Below are positions 21,291 to 31,556 of a stretch of DNA of 64,000 nt, piece after piece (the first letter of the stretch is position 1; every line of letters starts with the position of its first letter). The DNA comes from Lactarius indigo (taxonomy: Eukaryota; Basidiomycota; Agaricomycetes; Russulales; Russulaceae): positions 1,488,001 to 1,552,000 of the forward strand of contig JAFKAC010000004.1 of assembly GCA_025766275.1 (NCBI GenBank), written 5' to 3'. Below the pieces are notes generated by a model. It saw only the letters and a program-made list of their open reading frames with translations. It was not told the DNA's origin and did not search any database. The position numbers and the translations under genes are program-made.

Positions 21291-24200
21291 ATGAATCCCA
21301 AATGTAAGTACGAATCCCGAGAATCCGAACCGTCCTGACGTTGGCAACTAACTTATTATCCCCTCCTTACAGTATCAATTGCTGATATCGACGACCGCAT
21401 CGCTTCTCTCCAGAACTCAATCTTGCATCTCCCTCGACTGCATTCAGAGCATATCACTTCCGTCCAGACCCTCTCTCTGGCGCGACAAGTGCGTTATTAC
21501 AAGTCGAAGCAGAAGGAAGACCTTGACAAGTCCATTCTACACCACACTGAGGCGATCCTTCTGCCCGTTTCACGTGCTAAATATTCGTTCTCCGTCGTCC
21601 AATCCTTCTTTTACCTCGCGGGGGCTCTTCTTGTTCGCTCCGAAGACTTCGATCAGACCGAGGACCTCAAGAATTGTATCGAGTATCTCCGGTATCTCCA
21701 AGGACTACCCCTTGAATCCTTCGACATCCCCCGGAACGACGTTATATCAATGCTCATTCGGGCGTTGGGTGCTCAAGTTGAGTCTGGAATTGAGGATGCG
21801 ACACGGAATATCGGAGAGATGGTGGACCTCTGCCGCGAACTCCTCACCTCCAACATATCTGCAGACATTTCCGTTCCCATTTTTACATCCTTTCCTAAGG
21901 CTGTCATCGCCGAATTCTACAGAGGACGGCCCGTTCAGTCGCTAGACCAAGTCATTGAATGCCTACGGGAGGCGGTGAAGATGTGCCCGCCAGGTTCTCA
22001 CCCTGCCGTGCTTTCGCTGTCGCTGGCCGCCATACTCACCATTCGTTTCGCCAATGCCCATTCAAATGATGATATTGAGGAAGCAATGACGGTATTGGAC
22101 AACGCCCTCGATCCTAATCAACCTGGAGAGATTCCGGATAAGGTTCGGGCTCAAGCTTTATCATATGCCGCCTCGCTCGCATTCTACAAATCGGAAATCT
22201 TCAAGAACCCAGAGAATCTCGAAGTGGCAATTTCTCGTCTGCGTGCCGCGCTCAGCTCTTCCATCTCTAGACGGAGTCGCCTTAACGTCACTGAGGGCTT
22301 GTCGACGCTCGTCCATCGTCGTTTTATGAATTACAGTCTCGATGAGAGCCGCGAAGAAGCAAATTCTTATCTGTCACAAGTGGTCGACCTATCTTCTCAG
22401 AGCCCGGAAACGTCTGAGGAATATGTTGCTGAACCAGACGCCATTCTGGAGACCTATTCGACCGCAGTATTACAGCAGAAAATTGAGCGTCTTAAAAAGC
22501 TGATCTCTAACGCCACCCTGGGGAGAGAACACCACAAATCCCTCGAAGAACTTGTAGATTGCTATAAATACAAGTTCTTCCGTACTAACGACATATCTGA
22601 TATCGAAGAGTCTATCAAGTATAGCCGTCTCCGGCTCAATTCAGCTCGTTCCGATGAACCCTGGAGAACCATTCCCCTATATTCCTTGAACAACGTCCTC
22701 CTCCTCGCGTTCAGGCATACCAACAAGATCAACTACCTTGATGAGTCAATCGTCGTTGATTATGACATTCTCAAGTTGAAAGTTGCACAGGCTGGATATT
22801 CTCACATAATTCCGAGGCTTGTGTCATCTCTACTCACCCGCTCGCGGTTGCTTAGTCGAAGAGAAGACTGCCTTGAAGCCATACGATTGATGTCATCGGC
22901 CGTCGACGATCGATATATGCAGGAGCCTGACCGATTCGAACTTTCCTGCCGCTGGGCCCTCCTCGCGCGACGTATCGACCATCCCTCTGTCCTGACCGCT
23001 TACAAGAGCTCAATCTCATTGATGCAAAGGTCCTTATCCTTCGCTCCGACGGTATCCGTCCAACACACTCGTCTCGCCGCAATGAGCGAGGGATATCGGG
23101 CCACGCCACTCGACTACGCGTCCTATCAGGTCGAATTAGGTCTGTTTGAGGAAGCAGTCGAGACACTGGAGCAAGGGCGAGCGCTACTTTGGTCCGAAAT
23201 GCGTAGCTTCCGTACACCGATTTCCCTACTTATCGAAGAAAACTCGCCATTGGTAAAGAGATTTTCCGAGATTAATCAAGAACTCGAAGCGATGACTGTA
23301 TCCGTCACACCGAGTGCGAGGCCAGAAATGGAAGACGGCATCATTCAAGGTAGAGACGGGAGTGATGCATTCGGTCGGCTCGTGGTAAAGTGGCAGAAAC
23401 TGATGAGGGAGCGAGATGCACTGGTTTCAGAGATCCAAGGCCAGCCAGGGTTGGAAGGATTCTTGAAGGCGCCATCATTTACCACTCTCCGCTATGCCGC
23501 CTCGCTTGGCCCCGTCGTTCTCATCAATCATTGCAAATGGCGCTGTGATATCCTCATTCTCTTCCATAACTTACTTCCTTGCGCCATTCCTACCGCCAGT
23601 GATTTCTACGCTCGGGCAAACAAACTACGGGATGAACTGGTCGAGGCGCGGAAGCGTGGTCTTGACTCACGCGAATACCAGGATGCTCTATGCTCCGTAC
23701 TCAAGGGCCTCTATGAGCTCGTTGGAGCACCGGTCATCAAGAGGCTTCGGTTGTTAGGCGTACCGGAGCAATCTCGAATCTGGTGGTGCCCGACCTCGGT
23801 CTTCTGCTCCCTTCCTCTCCATGCGATGGGCCCAATCCCATCAAGTGATACTTCCGAGCGATATTTCTCGGATCTGTACATCCCTTCGTATACACCGTCG
23901 CTCTCTGCACTCATCGAGTCTCGCACCGCAAGTCCACAGATGCTAGAAAAGCCCTCATTACTCCTTGTTGCCCAACCAGATGACGATCTTCCAGGCGTGA
24001 AGGGAGAGATCAAGGTTATTCAAAAGCTAGAAGAACGTGTCACGGTGACGAATCTTATCTCAAGTGAGGCAACACCCTCTTCCGTAGTCGAGTGCCTCCG
24101 AGGCAGCCAGCTCGCCCATTTCGCATGCCATGGAGTGCTGGAGACTGGGAAGCCATTCGAGGCATCGTTTAAGCTTCACGAGGGCTCGCGTCTTACTTTG

Positions 24201-24548
24201 CTGGACATTGTACGGTCTCGTCTTCCGGATGCGGAATTCGCATTTCTTTCTTGTTGTCACGCTGCGGAAATCACCGAAGAGAGTGTAGCGGAAGAGGCAC
24301 TTCACCTTACTGCTGCGATGCAGTATTGTGGATTCCGAAGCGTTGTCGGGACGATGTGGGAAATGGCGGATACGGATGGGCGAGACCTAGCGAAGAGCTT
24401 TTACAAGTCGTTGTTCTCCGGCGATAATTCCGGTGTGCCTTATTACGAGCGAACTGCGGAGGCGCTGCGAGATGCGACACAGAAGCTTCGGAAGAAGAGA
24501 GGAATCACGCTGGAGAGATGGGTGAACTTTGTTCATTATGGTGCTTGA
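21291..24548 (+). CDS. TPR-CHAT protein B (predicted caspase-like protease)
   Basis: Model: exon 1 21291..21303 (13 nt, ATG AAT CCC AAA T), 69-bp intron 21304..21372 (GTAAGT, CTAAC branch, ACAG), exon 2 21373..24548; 1062 aa. Helical TPR-like repeats fill about residues 20-640, including the recurring ECLREAVKMCPPGS and VAISRLRAALSS elements. The segment ETLEQGRALLWSEMR leads to the CHAT domain from about 715 to 1015, with WWCPTSVFCSLPLHAMGP in its core. The predicted dyad is His924 (HFACHG) and Cys966 (LSCCH). The tail is LERWVNFVHYGA. It is closest to gene D, sharing LEERVTVT and HAAEITEESVA. It is head-to-head with the intact carrier gene. There is no NTPase, membrane segment or signal peptide. 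Protease activity is inferred from the dyad; target unknown. Confidence 0.92.
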
Positions 24549-26728
24549 CGGTACGTCTTCGGTGAATGCCGATTTCAGTACACACGACTCGGCGCTGAGA
24601 AATCTTCAGAAAGCTCAGGATCCTGTCGGATATATTGTCTCATCGCGCGAGGACCAGCACTCGTTGGTATTTACGTTAGATAGGCTCAATATTTCGCTAT
24701 ATTGTCTCAAAATTACCCATGTAGTAGTCGAACTCCAGCCCATGGAAGTTCTCGAAACGTGTTCCGTTCTTACGTCCACATATCCCATCTATATAAGATG
24801 ACGGCGCAGAATATGCGACGGAGCATCTAGCCCTGGCCCCGAAGGTAAGATATGGCAGAGAACTCACTAGAGTGTTTTTTTTTGGGAGCACAAAGATATA
24901 TGTGTGTGCTCGCGACCACGGAGGGCAAAAGGGGGGAAGTGTCTCGGGACTGATGTGGAGGACAAGCCCGACTACCGCCAGACGAGATATGCTGAAGCTA
25001 TATAATGAAACGCCTTGCAGTAAGAGTCGTCGATCGTCATTCGTGGATATCTAGAAAAAGACGTCCTTTTGTCCGTTTCGTATCCGCTGAGTCGTAGGGT
25101 CGGTTTCTGCTGACTGAGCATAGAGTATCAAATGAAAGTGCTGTTTAGAAAGTGAGCGTAGGGGTGGGGCGCATTTGGATGATTGAGCAAATGGCCTGGT
25201 ACGCGCATGTTGCGCACACCGAGCCTCGCCGCGACAGAGAGGATTGTACACACGGTATTGGAATTCTTAAGCAGATTTGAGTCATGCCCGCGCCGCGGAC
25301 GCACAAGAGGGAGGTATGGGAGAGCCGACTGGGTCGGTCTGGCGCGTCCACGGTCTCGCGGTGCTTGGCAGCATTCCGAGGCTACTTCGGTGCCGAGCCA
25401 AAAACATCGACTTGACGAAAACGTAAATGATATTCCGATACTGATACGGAACGGTGTAGGATAGCCGCGCCCACAGACTTCCTGCGCCTCTGCAGGCCTT
25501 CTCTGCAAGGCGAGTAGGCCAATCTCGCTGCCCACTGACCCAGTCATCCCTCTCCGCGTAGTAAAATCAGGACTTGCGGTCGCCTCTCTGTCCAGGAAGG
25601 CAGGACTAGATGGACGGTCCAGAGGTAGGCGCCGCGAGAGCAGTGAGAGATATGCGAACGCGCAGGGCCAAGGAAGGCGTACGATGGGCTATGTACGCCC
25701 CAGTTGGTGAGGGCAGAGGTTAGGGGATCAATCATCAGACAGACTGTGAGCTGGGAATAGTATGAACGCACCAAGGTGGAGGTGCGGCGGCCCGGCAGCG
25801 TGGAACTTTAGCATTTCCTGAATAAACGGCTGCAGGCTCCAATCCCACCAAAAATGCCCTTCTCGGGACCATACGCGACGAGTCGAGGAACTCAAAGTGT
25901 GCTTATACCTATGCAGGCAGGGTAGTGGAATTGTTGGGGAACGAGCGGTCGGCAGCGTTGTAGGACGAGAAGCCTAAGTGTGCGCGGGCGAAAGTGGTGA
26001 TCGATGACGCTCTGACGGCTTGGGGAATTGGTTGTGAGGAGGATCGCGTCCGAAACTGCACCTAAAGGTCGGGGGCCTGGGCTTCCTGAACAAGGTAAAA
26101 TCGCATGTCAGTAGAAACGAGAACGAGGCCGAATCAGGGAAGGGAAGAGGAAGGTACAGGGAGTAGGGATAAAAAGTATGACTGTGACTCTGTGAGTCGT
26201 GACAGCACCACGTAGCTTGTAACATCCTTAACCACCAAAATATCTGCGCATACCCGAAAGGTTCGAATCGTTCTCGTGGTTGTCACGGTATGCTGTACTG
26301 GCGTGCACAGGTACGGCCGGGTGCGAGTGCGGTTGGAAGCGTGGAGGATATCGACGTCTTGGCTCAGGATGGGGTAGGGTATTCCTCCGTGGCCCGAAGG
26401 TCGTTAGTGGCCATTAAGGTGGCCATACGCTATATTCACAGGGACGGGCTCGGGCGACGGTTGGAAGGGCAATGGCCAAATTGCTTGCTATCATAGAACC
26501 AGAATCGCTACAACTCGACTTACTATCCGGACTACCTCTACAGCATGACATCACGAGGTCATTTTAAGGCGCTAAAGCAGAATGTGCGCCTCGTGTTGTT
26601 GCTGCAGTGTGACTCGGAATCTGTAGCCTGTGAGCCGGTGCAACTCCTTCTCACCTTCGCAATCCCAACGGTTCAACACGCTCTGAGGCGATTCAGGACT
26701 TCTCATTTCACGCTTTGGGCGGCCCATC
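24549..26728. other. Interval between CHAT B and CHAT C
   Basis: The first 200 bp are a 3' flank shared with CHAT D (CTGT(C/G)(G/A)GATA and following AT-rich segments). Carrier pseudogene pieces occupy about 25145-25395. The remainder has no supported gene. The last 200 bp carry the CHAT-type promoter, including GCCTCGTGTTGTTGCTGCAG at about 26587. Confidence 0.6.
25145..25395 (-). pseudogene. Carrier (FLX1-like) pseudogene fragment: exon 3 and exon 6 pieces
   Basis: On the minus strand, GTGGACGCGCCAGACCGACC matches carrier exon 3 (GTCGACGCGCCAGACCGACC). About 90 bases further, a stretch resembles carrier exon 6: it reads approximately SNTVCTILSVAARLG, against SNTAYTIMSGSSKLG in the intact gene. 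Exons 4 and 5 between them are missing, so this is an internally deleted remnant. The reading frame is broken. The orientation relative to the next CHAT gene (C) is the same head-to-head arrangement as in the intact pair. Confidence 0.7.
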
Positions 26729-29700
26729 ATGGATCCCGAATGTAAGCCCAAATCTCTGAGTCCGAACAGTCCTAATTTCGGCAATCGATCCCCATTTCTT
26801 ACAGCCCCGATCACCGATAATGACAACTACATCGCGATTGCTCAGGAGTCGCTATCGCTGTACCGTCTATCAGATAATAGGCGTATCATATGGGTCCATA
26901 TCCTCGCAATGGCGCGATTCGTACGTTATAGGCGATCACGACAGAAGGAAGACCTTGACAAATCTATTCTCCACTACACCGAGGCGATCTTCCTTCCGCC
27001 TATCTCCCGGGCTGGACGTTTTCTCAATGTTGTCCAACTTCTCTTTCGCCTCGCATTAGCCCTTCTACGTCGCTCCGAGGAGTTCAAACAATTGGAGGAC
27101 GTCAAGTATTCTATCGAGTACCTCCGGTACCTCCGAGGACTGGTCCTTGAATCCTTCAACACCCCCAGGAACGACGTTGTAACGACACTCATCCAGGCAT
27201 TGGCTGTTCAAGTTCAGTTGGAAGCTGGCGACGGTACACGTAATATCGAGGAAATGGTGGTCCTCTACCGCGAACTCCTCGTCTCCTCCGACATATCGAC
27301 GGACTTTCCCGATTACACTTTTAACTCCTTGGAACGGGCTTTCAATGCCACATCTGACCGAGGGCTGCCCATCCCTTTACTAGACGAAGCAATTGAATGC
27401 CTACGGGACGCGGTGAAGGTGTGCCCACCAGATTCGTATAACGTCAAGTACGCCCTGGCCAGTATGCTCTGCACTCGCTTCGCCACAACTCAATCAAACG
27501 ATGATTATGAGGAAGCAACAGCGCTCTTGGAAAGGACTCTCGATCCAAACCAATCCCGAAAGTGTCCGGATGTAGTCCGGGGTCTATTTTCGTCACTTGT
27601 TACTCTGCTCGCATTCGCCAGATCGGCCATCTTCCAAAACTCAGAATATTCCGAAGTGGCAATACCTCGTCTCCGTGCCGAGCTCGACTCATCATCCATT
27701 GATCCAAGGCTTCGTCTTCGGGTCACCGAGGCCTTGGTAATCCGTGCCGGAGTGCGCTTTAAAGATTATAGTCTCTCTGAGAGCCTTGAAGATGCCCAGT
27801 CCTATATATCGCAAGTTGTCGACCTTTCGTCCTCCCAAAGCTTGGAAAAATATAGGGATTTTTCCACTAAATTAGACGTTATTCGGGAGGCAGCTTCTAT
27901 GACGACCATACAAGAGAAAATTCAGCAGCTTGAAGTACTACTCTCAAATACTCCTCCGGGGACCAAACACCACAGAGATTGCCTCAAGGATCTTGCAGAT
28001 TGGTGTAAGGCCAAGTTTTTCCGTACCGACGATATATCGGATATCGAACAGTCCATCAAGTATAACCGGCTGCGGCTCGATTCAACTCATCCCAGCGACC
28101 AGAGGAGAGCCAATTCTCTGAGTTCCCTGAGCGACGTCCTCCTCCTCGCGTTCAACCATACCATAAAGGCCAACTACCTCGATGAGTCAATCATCCTCGA
28201 CTACGACATTCTCAAGTTGAAAAACGCACGGCACGTTCACTTTCAAACAATCGAAAAGCTTGTCTCATCTTTACTTATTGGCTGGCATTTGCTTGGTCGA
28301 ACGGAGGACTCCTACGAGGCCATACGATTGATGGCGTCGGGTATCGATGATCCATTCGTGCGGGAACCTGACCGATTCCGACTTTCATGCAAGTGGGCCT
28401 TCCTTGCGCGGCATATCAACCACACCTCTATCTTGACTGCCTACAAAAGCGCTATGTTGTCAATGCAAAAGTCCTTGTCCCTTGCTCCAACGATATCGAT
28501 TCAGCACGCTCATCTCGTCGCGATGGGCCAATACGGTCAGAGCATGCCACTCGATTACGCGTCCTATCAGATCAGTTTAGGTCGATTTGAGGAGGCCATT
28601 GAGACGCTGGAGCAAGGGCGAGCATTACTTTGGTCCGAGATGCGTGGCCTTCGCACACCGATCGCCCAACTCGCTGAGGAAGACCCGCCATTGGCAAAGA
28701 GATTTTCCGAGGTCAATCAAGAGCTTGGGGCCCTGACCATATCTATCACACCGAGTGCAAGGCAAGAAATGGGGGACGGCATCGCTCAAGATAAAGATAA
28801 AGATTGGACAGACCCGTTCGGTCGGCTTGTGGTGAAGCAGCAGAAACTAGTCGAAGAGCGGGATGAGCTGATTTCACAGATCCAAGGGCGATCGGGATTG
28901 GAAGGATTCTTGAAGACGCCGTCATTCGCTACCCTCAGTTCTGCTGCCTCGCGTGGCCCCGTCATTCTTATAAATCATTGTGGATGGCGTTCTGATATCT
29001 TGATCCTCACCCCCAATTCTCTGCCTCGCGCCATTTCCACCACCAGCGATTTCTACGAATGCGCAAATAAACTACGAGATGAGCTAGTTGAGGCACGGAA
29101 GCGCGGTCTCGATTCCAACGAATACCAGAACGCTCTATGTTCCGTACTGAAACGTCTCTACAAGCTCGTTGGTGAACCGGTCGTCAGTGGGCTTCAGTTG
29201 TTAGGCGTACCAGAGCAGTCGCGGATCTGGTGGTGCCCAACCTCGGTCTTCTGTTCCCTTCCTCTCCACGCGATGGGCCCAATCCCATCCGGCGATACCT
29301 CCGACCAATATTTCTCGGATCTCTATATCTCTTCGTATACACCATCGCTCTCTGCACTCATCGAGTCTCGCAAGGCAAGTCCACAGATACTGGAAAAGCC
29401 CTCGTTACTTCTTGTCGCTCAACCAGACGATTCTCTTCCCGGTGTGTGGGGCGAGATGAACGTCGTACAAGCGCTCAACGTACGGGTTACGAATCTTGTC
29501 TCAGACGCGGCCACACCCTCCTCCGTAGTCGAGGGCCTCAGAGGCAGCCGGTTTGCTCATTTTGCATGTCACGGAGAGTTGGAAATAGGAAAGCCATTCG
29601 ACGCTTCGTTCAAGCTTCATGGGGGCTCTCGTCTTACACTGCTAGATATCGTACAGTCTCGACTTCCGGATGCCGAATTTGCACTCCTTTCTTGCTGCCA

Positions 29701-29989
29701 TACCGCCGAAATCACGGAAGAAAGTATCGCCGACGAGGCGTTACATCTTGCAGCAGCAATGCAGTACTGTGGATTCAGAAGCGTTGTCGGAACCATGTGG
29801 GCAATGGCAGATACGGACGGGCAAGATCTTGCGAAGAGTTTCTACAAGTCTCTGTTCTCTGGAAAATGGGCAGACGTACCGTATTTTGAGCGATCTGCGC
29901 AGGCATTGCGAGACGCGACACGGAAGCTTCGTAAGAAGAGAGGAATCACGCTGGAGAGATGGGTGAACTTTGTGCACTACGGCGCTTGA
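26729..29989 (+). CDS. TPR-CHAT protein C (predicted caspase-like protease)
   Basis: Model: exon 1 26729..26741 (ATG GAT CCC GAA T), 63-bp intron 26742..26804 (GTAAGC..ACAG), exon 2 26805..29989; 1065 aa. The intron length is a multiple of three and it has no in-frame stop, so an unspliced message would encode a 1086-aa protein with 21 extra residues. In the paralogues the intron is required. TPR-like repeats are followed by ETLEQGRALLWSEMRGLR, then the CHAT domain with predicted dyad His927 (HFACHG) and Cys969 (LSCCH). It ends LERWVNFVHYGA. It is closest to gene E: both have VTNLVSDAATP, CHGELEIGKPF and HTAEITE. The first helix region differs from B and D (SLYRLSDNRR). No pseudogene lesions seen. 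Confidence 0.92.
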   Translation: MDPECKPKSLSPNSPNFGNRSPFLTAPITDNDNYIAIAQESLSLYRLSDNRRIIWVHILAMARFVRYRRSRQKEDLDKSILHYTEAIFLPPISRAGRFLNVVQLLFRLALALLRRSEEFKQLEDVKYSIEYLRYLRGLVLESFNTPRNDVVTTLIQALAVQVQLEAGDGTRNIEEMVVLYRELLVSSDISTDFPDYTFNSLERAFNATSDRGLPIPLLDEAIECLRDAVKVCPPDSYNVKYALASMLCTRFATTQSNDDYEEATALLERTLDPNQSRKCPDVVRGLFSSLVTLLAFARSAIFQNSEYSEVAIPRLRAELDSSSIDPRLRLRVTEALVIRAGVRFKDYSLSESLEDAQSYISQVVDLSSSQSLEKYRDFSTKLDVIREAASMTTIQEKIQQLEVLLSNTPPGTKHHRDCLKDLADWCKAKFFRTDDISDIEQSIKYNRLRLDSTHPSDQRRANSLSSLSDVLLLAFNHTIKANYLDESIILDYDILKLKNARHVHFQTIEKLVSSLLIGWHLLGRTEDSYEAIRLMASGIDDPFVREPDRFRLSCKWAFLARHINHTSILTAYKSAMLSMQKSLSLAPTISIQHAHLVAMGQYGQSMPLDYASYQISLGRFEEAIETLEQGRALLWSEMRGLRTPIAQLAEEDPPLAKRFSEVNQELGALTISITPSARQEMGDGIAQDKDKDWTDPFGRLVVKQQKLVEERDELISQIQGRSGLEGFLKTPSFATLSSAASRGPVILINHCGWRSDILILTPNSLPRAISTTSDFYECANKLRDELVEARKRGLDSNEYQNALCSVLKRLYKLVGEPVVSGLQLLGVPEQSRIWWCPTSVFCSLPLHAMGPIPSGDTSDQYFSDLYISSYTPSLSALIESRKASPQILEKPSLLLVAQPDDSLPGVWGEMNVVQALNVRVTNLVSDAATPSSVVEGLRGSRFAHFACHGELEIGKPFDASFKLHGGSRLTLLDIVQSRLPDAEFALLSCCHTAEITEESIADEALHLAAAMQYCGFRSVVGTMWAMADTDGQDLAKSFYKSLFSGKWADVPYFERSAQALRDATRKLRKKRGITLERWVNFVHYGA

Positions 29990-30544
29990 CGGTACGTCTC
30001 CGGTGAGTGTCAATTTTCGGTGCACATGCGACTCTAGCACTTAGAGTGTCTCATAGGGCTCAGACTCCTGTCGGTCTGATCTTGCGCTCGGAGTGTATTT
30101 CGTCTCCATGTGTCTCCCAAGGCACGCTACGTGTTCGGATTGCACGGCATCAACGCGTGAATTTCACTTTGAGTCATTTCTGTACGATGAATTACGAGAT
30201 CGTGTTGGGACTTCAGAAGAGGAGTGTCAAACCCCAGCCTAGAAAGTATCGAAATGTATCCCGTTCTTATGCAAGCATCATGGCATACTAGATCGCTATT
30301 TTGGTAGCGATGAGGCTCACCCACTGGTCATGAGATCACCCAAGTCGGTTCATTCAACAGGTTGCTGGGGTAATTGTTCGTGGGTTAGTCTGACGAAGTG
30401 AGTCAAAAACTTGGTGATGACAAGGACTCGGATTCGGCGCCATGACAGTTAGGTGGATATATAGCGGCCCGATGCTTACCGTCTTCCAAGAGTGAAATTG
30501 CTGTTTCCCGCCCGCCGCCTTTCTGGCCGTTTCCAAGGTTCGAC
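29990..30544. other. Intergenic 3' flank of CHAT C
   Basis: It begins with the downstream element shared by B, C, D and E (GGTACGTCT..GGTGAGTG). The portion around 30355-30440 resembles 39530-39610 downstream of E. No gene seen. Confidence 0.55.
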
Positions 30545-31011
30545 TTACTGTATCGGGCAGGACAGAATCACTGTCGCGGCACCTTGACAGAGTTTGTGAG
30601 CATGGGAAATGTCGGGGGGAAAACGAAAATGAAGAATGCGGAATCGCTTCGGCGGAAAAGGGAAGATATTGGGAAGCCGCCAGGGGTCGGTCTGGCGTCG
30701 GTCTCCCGGCGATTGAGCTTATTATAGCTGCAGATTCGCAGGTCCAGCGGGGGAGGAAAGAGGACAGAAGGACGAGACGCACAAGAGCAAATACAGTCTC
30801 CAAATTTACCCACGACATTCGGGCTCAGGCCTCAATACATCCTGCGCCAGCCCTCGCTCGGGTGTATGTCGTTCAAGGAACGCCAGATGCCATGTCTTAT
30901 CCCGCCCTCGGGCCCGCGCGTCGACACTTCGAATTTGACTTTGAGCAGGTGGAGCAGGCTCACGCAGAGCACGGCGACTGTTCCTACGCCGATTCCTGTG
31001 AACCCGTGGTC
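30545..31011 (-). pseudogene. Carrier (FLX1-like) pseudogene, 5' half
   Basis: This matches exons 2 and 3 and the start of exon 4 of the intact carrier at 19444-21019. Exon 2 similarity begins at 31011. Several lesions are visible. The AG acceptor before exon 2 has become CG. The first SLC25 signature NPLDLLK has become SLLHLLK. A TGA replaces the Arg codon after GWRxxY (around 30835). The donor after exon 3 has changed from GT to TT. Similarity fades in exon 4 and nothing of exons 5-7 follows. Upstream similarity continues to about 31290, so the head-to-head arrangement with CHAT D mirrors that of the intact carrier with CHAT B. Confidence 0.85.
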
Positions 31012-31289
31012 CGGAAAATAACCCAGTGGACGTGAACGACAGGCTAGACGAGTTATGACGGCGCACGATGGCATGTGTCGGGATGAAGCTGGGTTGGGAG
31101 ACGAGGCTCGGGGTAGACATGCGCAGCGCCGCTCTGACGCTTGTCTCTTTGGGAACTCCCGTGCATAGCGGCCGGGGCTTGCTGGGTCGCCGGACGCATG
31201 CCCGCCGGACCCGCTCGGCCTGCGTCCAGTATCTGACCATACCTCTCGCTGTTTTCAATGTTCGACTCGCTTCCAACAATCTACTCACG

Positions 31290-31556
31290 CTCTCGTTGTG
31301 TCACCGTCAAGTCATTTCCGCTAAGCCATTGGGACCCGCCTTCGCCAACCTGTGCCTAATTTGCGAACCTAGCAGACTAGAACGGGCTGCACGGCCTTTG
31401 CTCCGGCAACGTGGAATGTATACCTCATGTTGTTGCCGTGGGAGTGCCCAGGGTTAGGGCGTAGCCTACGGGCCAGTCCAAGGCTTTTCGTCTGCCCGCC
31501 TCACTTCAAAATCCTAATTGTTTGCCCACGGGTTTCTCACTTTCACGCACTGAACC
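31290..31556 (+). promoter_or_regulatory. CHAT D upstream region, homologous to the B promoter
   Basis: It contains GCCTTTGCTCCGGCAACGTG and GTTGTTGCCGTGGGAGTGC, close matches to 21130-21190 before gene B, then TTTCACGCACTGAACC directly before the ATG. Retention while the adjoining carrier decayed suggests it serves the CHAT gene. Confidence 0.5.

Larger units (their letters stand above)
19444..30430 (+). repeat. Left duplication block: carrier, CHAT B, CHAT C
   Basis: Gene B resembles gene D and C resembles E. The carrier 5' half and its head-to-head region are found again at 30545-31290. The flank after C (around 30366, GGGTTAGTCTGACGAAGT) is repeated after E (around 39556). The order carrier-B-C therefore matches pseudo-carrier-D-E. 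Ends are approximate and the block is diverged. Confidence 0.6.

Noticed and set aside
29230..29889. 219-codon plus frame inside CHAT C
   Set aside because: It is a +1 shadow of the CHAT domain; similar shadows appear at the same place in the other CHAT genes.
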